Below the pieces are notes generated by a model. That model searched no databases. It was not told the origin of the DNA and worked only from the letters and a program-made list of their open reading frames with translations. From contig NZ_LT629711.1 in assembly GCF_900104525.1 (NCBI RefSeq), positions 1,488,001 through 1,552,000 of the forward strand: a DNA stretch of 64,000 nt, written 5' to 3'. The DNA is from Pedococcus dokdonensis (GTDB lineage: Bacteria > Actinomycetota > Actinomycetes > Actinomycetales > Dermatophilaceae). Numbering within the stretch: position 1 is the first letter of the stretch; the number at the start of each line of letters is the position of its first letter. Below, one piece after another: positions 58,972 to 64,000 of this stretch. The position numbers were made by a program, and so were the translations under genes.

Positions 58972-59000
58972 CCGCAGGCGGCTGGCCCGCCCCGGCGCGG

Positions 59001-60842
59001 TCACCGGGTCGGTCGCACCACCATCGCCGAACCACCACCGCGCCGGGTCGTCTCCGCCGCGGCCTCCGCCTTCCCGTGACCGAGCAGGCGGATCGCCACG
59101 GCGTTGCCGATCGGGTCCTGGAGGGCGAGCACGTGGCCCTGCGCGCGGAGCGCCGCGCCCTCGGGGGAGCTCAGCAAGGCCTGCTCGGCGTTCTCGGTGC
59201 CGTTGCGGGAGGACAGCCGCGGGGCGGCGATCGCGTCGACGAGCGCCTTGTCGCGGTCGAGGTACTCGGTGATCACCTGGGCGACGGTCGTGATGATGGT
59301 CGCGCCACCCGGGCTGCCGACGCTGAGGTAGGGCTGGCCGTCACGCAGGATGATCGTCGGGCTCATCGACGAACGCGGACGCTTTCCCGGCCCCGGGAGG
59401 TTCGGGTCCGGCACCCCGGGAGCGAGTGGCGCGAAGTTGAAGTCGGTCAGCTCGTTGTTGAGCAGGAAACCCCAGCCCGGCACGGTGATGCCCGACCCGC
59501 CGTACTGCTCGATCGTGGTCGTGAACGACACGACGTTGCCCCACCTGTCGGACACCGACAGGCTGGTTGTCGAGCGTCCGTCCGGGGCTGCTGGTGTGCT
59601 GCCCGCGGCGGGTGCGCACGCGGCATACGCGCCATCGGGTGAGCCGAACGGCACCGGTCGCGGCAGGGCCGTCGACTCGGAGAAGGTGCAGGCCCGCTCG
59701 TTCGCGAAGCCCTGGCTCAGCAGCTCGCGGGTCGGGACACCCGGCACGTCACCGACCCACCGGTTGCGGTCGGCGAAGGCGGTGGCCGACGCTTCGCTGA
59801 AGCGGTGCAGGTACTCGGCGTCGCTCACCTCCGAGAGGTCGCGGCCGGTGCGCTGGTCGTAGGCCTCGAGCAGGTTCAGGATCTCCCCCACCGCGATGCC
59901 GCCGGAGCTCGGGACACCCATGCCGTAGACGTCGAGGCCGCGGTAGCGGGCGTGCGTCGGCTGCCGGTCCAGGGCGCGGTAGGCGGCCAGGTCGGCCATC
60001 GTGATCTGGCCCTTCGGCACGCTGACCCCGTCCTTGGCGCTGGGGTTGCGGGCCTCGGCGACCAGGGCCCGCCCGAGGGCGCCGTGGTAGATCGAGTCGA
60101 CGCCGTGCAGCCGGATCTCGCGGTAGGCCCTGGCGATGTCCGGGTTGTTCCAGCGGCTGCCCACGGCCGGCGCCTTGCCGTCGCGCAGGAAGACGCGGGA
60201 GGTCTCGGGGAACGTGGCGAAGCGCGCCTCGTTCTCGGCGGTGAGGTCATGGAACGACTGGTCCACCACGATCCCCTCCACCGCCTTGCGTTCGGCCGGC
60301 TCGAGCAGGCTGCCGAGGCGCTTGGTGCCGTGCCGGTCGAGGACGCGCTGCCAGAGGGCAGGAGTGCCCGGCACGCCCACCGACAAGCCGGAGTTGACCG
60401 CGGTGGTGAACGGCAGCGGCGTGCCGGTGGCCGGGTCGATGAAGGCCTTGTCGGTGAAGCTCGCCGGGGCGGCTTCACGCCCGTCGATCGTCGTGACCCG
60501 ACCGGTGCGGCCGTCGCGCCACACGAAGAAGCCACCTCCGCCGATGCCGGAGGTGTACGGCTCGACGACGCCGAGCATCGCGGCGGTCGCGATCGCCGCG
60601 TCCGCCGCGTTGCCCCCGCGGCGCAGGACGTCGATCCCCGCCTGGCTCGCGTCGCGGTCGACCGAGGCCACCGCACCGCCGTAGCCGGTCATGGTCGGCA
60701 CCTTGGGCAGCTGGGCGCGATGACCGCCGCCGTGGTGCCCGCCACCGGCCAACGCCGACGATGGCGCGACGAGGGAGAGGCTGGTGGCCAGGGCGCCGAC
60801 GAGGCCGGCTGCCAGGATCGTGCGGGATCTCTGGGGGCTCAT
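59001..60842 (-). CDS. ggt: Gamma-glutamyltransferase, secreted
   Basis: A 613-residue secreted enzyme that hydrolyses or transfers the gamma-glutamyl group of glutathione-like compounds. The signal peptide (RSRTILAAGLVGALATSLSL; about 1-33) precedes a Gly/His-rich stretch GGGHHGGGHR. The precursor self-cleaves before the catalytic Thr in DGRSTTSLSVSDRWGN (about 411). GIGGGGFFVWRDG and SPGGATIITT bind substrate. I start at ATG 60842 because TACCGT lies six bases upstream (60849-60854, minus strand); an earlier ATG at 60863 is before it. Confidence 0.93.
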   Translation of the reverse strand: MSPQRSRTILAAGLVGALATSLSLVAPSSALAGGGHHGGGHRAQLPKVPTMTGYGGAVASVDRDASQAGIDVLRRGGNAADAAIATAAMLGVVEPYTSGIGGGGFFVWRDGRTGRVTTIDGREAAPASFTDKAFIDPATGTPLPFTTAVNSGLSVGVPGTPALWQRVLDRHGTKRLGSLLEPAERKAVEGIVVDQSFHDLTAENEARFATFPETSRVFLRDGKAPAVGSRWNNPDIARAYREIRLHGVDSIYHGALGRALVAEARNPSAKDGVSVPKGQITMADLAAYRALDRQPTHARYRGLDVYGMGVPSSGGIAVGEILNLLEAYDQRTGRDLSEVSDAEYLHRFSEASATAFADRNRWVGDVPGVPTRELLSQGFANERACTFSESTALPRPVPFGSPDGAYAACAPAAGSTPAAPDGRSTTSLSVSDRWGNVVSFTTTIEQYGGSGITVPGWGFLLNNELTDFNFAPLAPGVPDPNLPGPGKRPRSSMSPTIILRDGQPYLSVGSPGGATIITTVAQVITEYLDRDKALVDAIAAPRLSSRNGTENAEQALLSSPEGAALRAQGHVLALQDPIGNAVAIRLLGHGKAEAAAETTRRGGGSAMVVRPTR

Positions 60843-60848
60843 GAATCG

Positions 60849-60854
60849 ACGGTA
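60849..60854 (-). promoter_or_regulatory. -10 hexamer of ggt, leaderless
   Basis: TACCGT on the minus strand, six bases before ATG 60842. It decides between two in-frame ATGs. Confidence 0.5.
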
Positions 60855-60899
60855 TTGCGGCATTTCGGGCGCCGCACGTCGAACCGGCCGGTCGAGCTC

Positions 60900-61763
60900 T
60901 CAGACCAGGTCGGTGGTGCCGTCCGCGACGAGGACGGCCGGGCCGGCGAGCTCGACCTCCTGTCCCGGCAGGGCCCGCACGCGCAACCGGCCACCCGGCA
61001 CATCGACCGTCCACGTGTCGGTCACGTCGCCGGCCCAGAACCGGGTCGCGAGGGCCGCGGCCGCGGCCCCCGTGCCGCAGGAGCGGGTCTCCCCGACCCC
61101 CCGCTCGTGCACGCGCATCCGGATGTGACCCGCCCCCATCGGACGGACGAACTCGACGTTGCTGCCGTGCGGTGGCACGGGGTTGACCGCAGGGGCGAGG
61201 TGCAGGTCGAGGGTGTCGAGGTCGACGGGCTCGGGCAGCGCCACCACGGTGTGCGGGTTGCCGAGGTCGAGGCTGAGCGCCGAGAAGGGCTCGTGGCGGC
61301 CGAGGTGCACCAGGGCGTCGAAGCCCTCCTCGTCGGCGATGGCCTGCTGCGCCAGCCGCCAGGGACCGAGGTTGACGGCGATCAGGTCCGGGGACTCGAA
61401 CCGCACCACCTTGGTGCCGGCGCGGGTGGCGATCGCGAACTCGTCCGCCGTCTCCAGGCCCTCGCGGCGCAGGTAGGTGGCGAAGACGCGGGTGCCGTTG
61501 CCGCACATCTCCGCCACGCTCCCGTCAGCGTTGCGGTAGTCCATGAACCAGCGCGCATCGGTCGCCTGCGAGAGCACGGTCGACTCGGTCGACAGGGCGG
61601 TCGGGACGACGCGGATCACCCCGTCGCCACCGATCCCGGCCCGGCGGTCGGCGAGCAGTGCAGCCTCCTGCGCCGACAGGTCGCGGACACCCTCGAGGTC
61701 GGGCACCAGCACGAAGTCGTTCTCGGTGCCGTGGCCCTTCGTGAAGGCGGTCTGGTCAGCCAT
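60900..61763 (-). CDS. dapF: Diaminopimelate epimerase
   Basis: A 287-residue epimerase converting LL- to meso-diaminopimelate for lysine and peptidoglycan. The two catalytic cysteines are in EMCGNGTR (first half) and RSCGTGAAA (second half). ATG 61763 overlaps the miaA stop by eight bases, indicating translational coupling. A GTG nine bases upstream is less likely. Full length, no oddities. It shares pathway logic with asd at 17.7 kb. Confidence 0.95.
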   Translation of the reverse strand: MADQTAFTKGHGTENDFVLVPDLEGVRDLSAQEAALLADRRAGIGGDGVIRVVPTALSTESTVLSQATDARWFMDYRNADGSVAEMCGNGTRVFATYLRREGLETADEFAIATRAGTKVVRFESPDLIAVNLGPWRLAQQAIADEEGFDALVHLGRHEPFSALSLDLGNPHTVVALPEPVDLDTLDLHLAPAVNPVPPHGSNVEFVRPMGAGHIRMRVHERGVGETRSCGTGAAAAALATRFWAGDVTDTWTVDVPGGRLRVRALPGQEVELAGPAVLVADGTTDLV

Positions 61764-62700
61764 GCCCACCATTGTCGCCGATCGCGGCCCGCACCACCGC
61801 CACCGCCTGCTCGGCCAGGTCGGAGGCCGTCGCGCCGAGCCAGGTGATGCGGGGGTCGGGGCCGAACCATGACTCCTGCCGCCGCACCAGCCGACGGGTC
61901 AGCGTGGCCGTCTCGTCCTGCGCCTGCTCGGGGGTCATCGCACCGTCGAGCTCGGCCAGCGCCTGCGCATAACCCAGTGCCCGCGAGGCGGTTCGCCCTT
62001 CTCGCAGCCCGAGCGTCTCGAGGTGCCGCACCTCGTCGAGCAGCCCGTCGGCCCACATCCGCCGCACCCTCGCGTCGATCCGGGCGTCGAGCTGGGGACG
62101 CGGCATCCGCAGCCCCACGACCACGGTCGGCTGCTCGTAGGTGCGGGTCGGCATGGTCGCCGAGAACGGCCGCCCGGTGAGCTCGATGACCTCCAGCGCC
62201 CGGACGATCCGGCGGGCGTTGCCCGGTTCGATCGCGGCGGCCGCCACCGGGTCGAGCTCCGTCAGGCGTTCGAACAGCGCCGCGGAGCCCTCGCGGTCTG
62301 CCCGCTCCGCCAGGGCAGCGCGCACCGCGGGGTCGGTCGGCGGGATGTCGAGCACGTCGAGGGCGGCGCGCACGTAGAGGCCCGAGCCGCCGGCCAGCAC
62401 CGGGTGCCGTCCGCGCGACTGGATGTCGGCGATGTCGGCTCGAGCGTGACGCTGGTAGGCGGCCACGCTGGCCTCCTCGACGACGTCGAGGACGTCCAGC
62501 TGGTGATGCGGTATGCCGCGTCGCTCGGGGGGTGCCAGCTTGGCCGTCCCGATGTCCATGCCGCGGTAGAGCTGGCTCGCGTCGGCGCCGACGACCTCAC
62601 CGCCGAGGGCCGCTGCCAGGGCGAGGGCGAGCTCGGACTTGCCGGTCGCGGTGGGACCGACGACGCCGATCACCAGTGGCGTCGACCGTGTGGGGGTCAT
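61756..62700 (-). CDS. miaA: tRNA dimethylallyltransferase
   Basis: A 314-residue enzyme adding the dimethylallyl group to A37 of tRNAs reading UNN codons, the substrate for MiaB nearby. The P-loop is VVGPTATGKSELAL (about 13-23), then GADASQLYRGMDIGTAKL, and LAGGSGLYVRAAL is conserved. The last residues overlap dapF. The start lies at the end of a 14-bp tandem repeat array that copies its own start-codon region, so initiation could be affected by upstream micro-ORFs. Confidence 0.94.
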   Translation of the reverse strand: MTPTRSTPLVIGVVGPTATGKSELALALAAALGGEVVGADASQLYRGMDIGTAKLAPPERRGIPHHQLDVLDVVEEASVAAYQRHARADIADIQSRGRHPVLAGGSGLYVRAALDVLDIPPTDPAVRAALAERADREGSAALFERLTELDPVAAAAIEPGNARRIVRALEVIELTGRPFSATMPTRTYEQPTVVVGLRMPRPQLDARIDARVRRMWADGLLDEVRHLETLGLREGRTASRALGYAQALAELDGAMTPEQAQDETATLTRRLVRRQESWFGPDPRITWLGATASDLAEQAVAVVRAAIGDNGGHG

Positions 62701-62770
62701 CGCGCCGAGGTCATCGCGTCGAGGTCATCGCGTCGAGGTCATCGCGTCAGAGGTCATCGCGTCAGAGGTC
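62698..62770. repeat. 14/15-bp tandem repeats copying the miaA start region
   Basis: CGAGGTCATCGCGT is repeated three times (62706-62719, 62720-62733, 62734-62747), then a 15-bp version with one added A (62748-62762) and a partial unit that holds the def stop. On the minus strand every unit carries GCGATGACC, so ATGs occur at 62757, 62742, 62728 and 62714 before the real miaA ATG (62700). Short ORFs such as MTSTR end in TGA overlapping the next ATG. Confidence 0.9.
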
Positions 62771-63364
62771 GTGCTCGTGGTCGTGGTCCCCGTCGTGGCC
62801 GAACGGGTCGGGGTCGACGCCGGGGTGCCACGCGAACCCCGGCTTGCCCCAGCCCTGCTTCTTGACCGCCTTGCGGGCCTTCTTGCCCCATCGGTCGTTC
62901 AGCCGGTCGACGTAGAGGAAGCCGTTGAGGTGGTCGTACTCGTGCTGCATGCACCGGGCGAACCAGCCCGTCGCCTCGAACGAGAGCTCGGCACCCTCGG
63001 CATCGAAGCCCGTCACGGTGGCCCGGTCGCCGCGCTTGAGCGGGAAGCTCTCGCCGGGCACCGACAGGCAGCCCTCGGCCTCGTCGTGCGGGTCCGGCTC
63101 GTCGACCGACGGCTTGGTCGCGGTGACGTAGGGGTTGACGACGACGCCGCGCGCGGGCACGCCGTCGTCGTTGTCCATCTGCCAGGTGAAGATGCGCAGT
63201 CCCACGCCGATCTGGGGCGCTGCGAGACCGACGCCGTGGGCTGCGTCCATCGTCTCGAACATGTCGGCGACCAAGGCGCGCAGGTCGTCGTCGAAGCTCT
63301 CGACGGGCTCGGCGCGACGATGGAGCACGGGCTCCCCGGTGATGACGATGGGGCGGACGGTCAT
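62762..63364 (-). CDS. def: Peptide deformylase with His/Asp-rich tail
   Basis: A 200-residue metalloenzyme removing N-terminal formyl groups from new proteins. Motifs are complete: GVGLAAPQIG, EGCLSVPGE (metal Cys) and QHEYDHLNG (metal His pair). The C-terminus adds an unusual metal-binding-like tail, DPFGHDGDHDHEHDL. The stop codon lies in the tandem repeat next to miaA. The gene sits between miaB and miaA, an insertion into the usual miaB-miaA order. Confidence 0.94.
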   Translation of the reverse strand: MTVRPIVITGEPVLHRRAEPVESFDDDLRALVADMFETMDAAHGVGLAAPQIGVGLRIFTWQMDNDDGVPARGVVVNPYVTATKPSVDEPDPHDEAEGCLSVPGESFPLKRGDRATVTGFDAEGAELSFEATGWFARCMQHEYDHLNGFLYVDRLNDRWGKKARKAVKKQGWGKPGFAWHPGVDPDPFGHDGDHDHEHDL

Positions 63365-63382
63365 GCGGGCGAGTCTTTCAGA

Positions 63383-64000
63383 TCACCCACACGTCGGAGC
63401 AGCGACCACCGCCGGTCGGCCGACCCCCGGCATGCCGAGCGAGACGGCGGGCTTGCCGGGCACCGGCGCGTCCTGCAGGGCGGCCCAGGCGTCGCCACCC
63501 GCCGAACGCCGCACGACGTAGCTGCCACCCTCCAGCGCCGCGTCGGCGACGAGGTGGTGCGGGGCGCCATACGTCACACCGACGGTGACCAGGTCACCGG
63601 GGCGGGGCAGCTCGGCTCCCTGGGGCACGGCGAAGTGCACGAGACGGTTGTCGCGGGCGCGACCGGACAGGCGGTGGGTCTCGGCATCCTTGCGGCCCTC
63701 ACCGGTGGCGACGAGCACTTCGACGTCGCGACCTTCGAGCTCACGGTTGCCGGCCCAGGAGATCTCCTCCTGCAGGGCGAGGAGCCGCTCGTAGCGCTCC
63801 TGCACCACGGCCTTCGGCAGCTGGTCGGGCATCGTCGCCGCCGGGGTGCCCGGGCGGATGGAGTACTGGAAGGTGAAGGCGCTGGAGAACCGCGACTCCC
63901 GCACCACCCGCAGGGTCTCCTCGAAGTCGGCGTCGGTCTCGCCCGGGAAGCCGACGATGATGTCGGTCGTGATCGCGGCGTCGGGGATCTGCTCGCGGAC
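63383..64000 (-). CDS. miaB: tRNA-2-methylthio-N6-dimethylallyladenosine synthase MiaB, C-terminal part (cut by window edge)
   Basis: About 205 C-terminal residues are visible; the N-terminus lies beyond base 64000. The end of the radical SAM barrel reads [20 protein letters not shown] and [19 protein letters not shown] domain (about the last 75 residues, [29 protein letters not shown] and so on, read in parts) follows. MiaB adds the methylthio group to i6A37 made by MiaA, which lies just downstream. The final 25 residues after TRAM are Ala/Gly/Pro-rich. An internal ATG at 63907 is not the start. Confidence 0.93.
   Translation of the reverse strand, partial: VREQIPDAAITTDIIVGFPGETDADFEETLRVVRESRFSSAFTFQYSIRPGTPAATMPDQLPKAVVQERYERLLALQEEISWAGNRELEGRDVEVLVATGEGRKDAETHRLSGRARDNRLVHFAVPQGAELPRPGDLVTVGVTYGAPHHLVADAALEGGSYVVRRSAGGDAWAALQDAPVPGKPAVSLGMPGVGRPAVVAAPTCG

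Noticed and set aside
62706..62770. CRISPR-like repeats
   Set aside because: Units are 14-15 bp without spacers and no cas genes are nearby. The 24-bp array at 28541 is likewise spacerless.

Overview
The window is high-GC (about 70% by eye), densely coded actinobacterial chromosome with no rRNA, tRNA, insertion sequence or prophage that I can see. Gene order, GTG starts, many leaderless promoters and families such as DUF3097, SigE-like sigma factors and HrcA/CIRCE fit Micrococcales. An Intrasporangiaceae-type organism (Janibacter/Terrabacter/Phycicoccus group) is my best guess, by inference only.

Most of the housekeeping core lies on the minus strand and reads as two conserved actinobacterial blocks. 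Block 1 runs leftward from about 46 kb to 1: holA, rpsT, lepA, hemW, hrcA-dnaJ-rsmE, HIT, phoH-ybeY-CNNM-era, leuA, recO-uppS and glyS. Block 2, at the right edge, is miaB-(def)-miaA-dapF-(ggt)-hflX. Accessory units are inserted between these on both strands: the zinc operon znuACB-zur (2.3-5.5 kb), SOS-type alkB, a GntR-ACC deaminase pair, an ArsR/MFS pair with a tandem operator, an acyl-CoA dehydrogenase facing asd and a BCCT transporter, a SigE-type sigma factor with a GerMN-domain membrane protein, a divergent S41 peptidase/ArsR pair, M48 peptidase plus an APH-fold kinase, an orphan PemK/MazF-like protein, a GH25 lysozyme, DinG-like helicase, a large LuxR (LAL) regulator and a DUF3516 helicase.

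Regulation can be read directly at several points: twin Zur boxes over the znuA promoter, a LexA-type box at alkB, CIRCE at hrcA, a leucine leader peptide and attenuator ahead of leuA, a 16-bp palindrome at gntR, and an operator palindrome between divergent leaderless promoters at 39.1 kb. About twenty genes show a TAnnnT-like -10 hexamer 6-7 bases before the start codon, so leaderless mRNAs seem common, and this settles several starts.

No single new gene cluster stands out. The most unusual signal is at the DNA-word level. The octamer CGGCATAC/GTATGCCG occurs 35 times, without strand bias, where my rough composition estimate gives about two. It forces rare ATA (Ile) codons in several genes and forms one perfect intergenic inverted pair. 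It may be an uptake-sequence-like, Chi-like or methylation motif. Other curiosities are an 80-bp composite palindrome after zur, a chain of micro-ORFs created by tandem repeats before miaA, and a PUA/winged-helix/HhH protein of unknown function.
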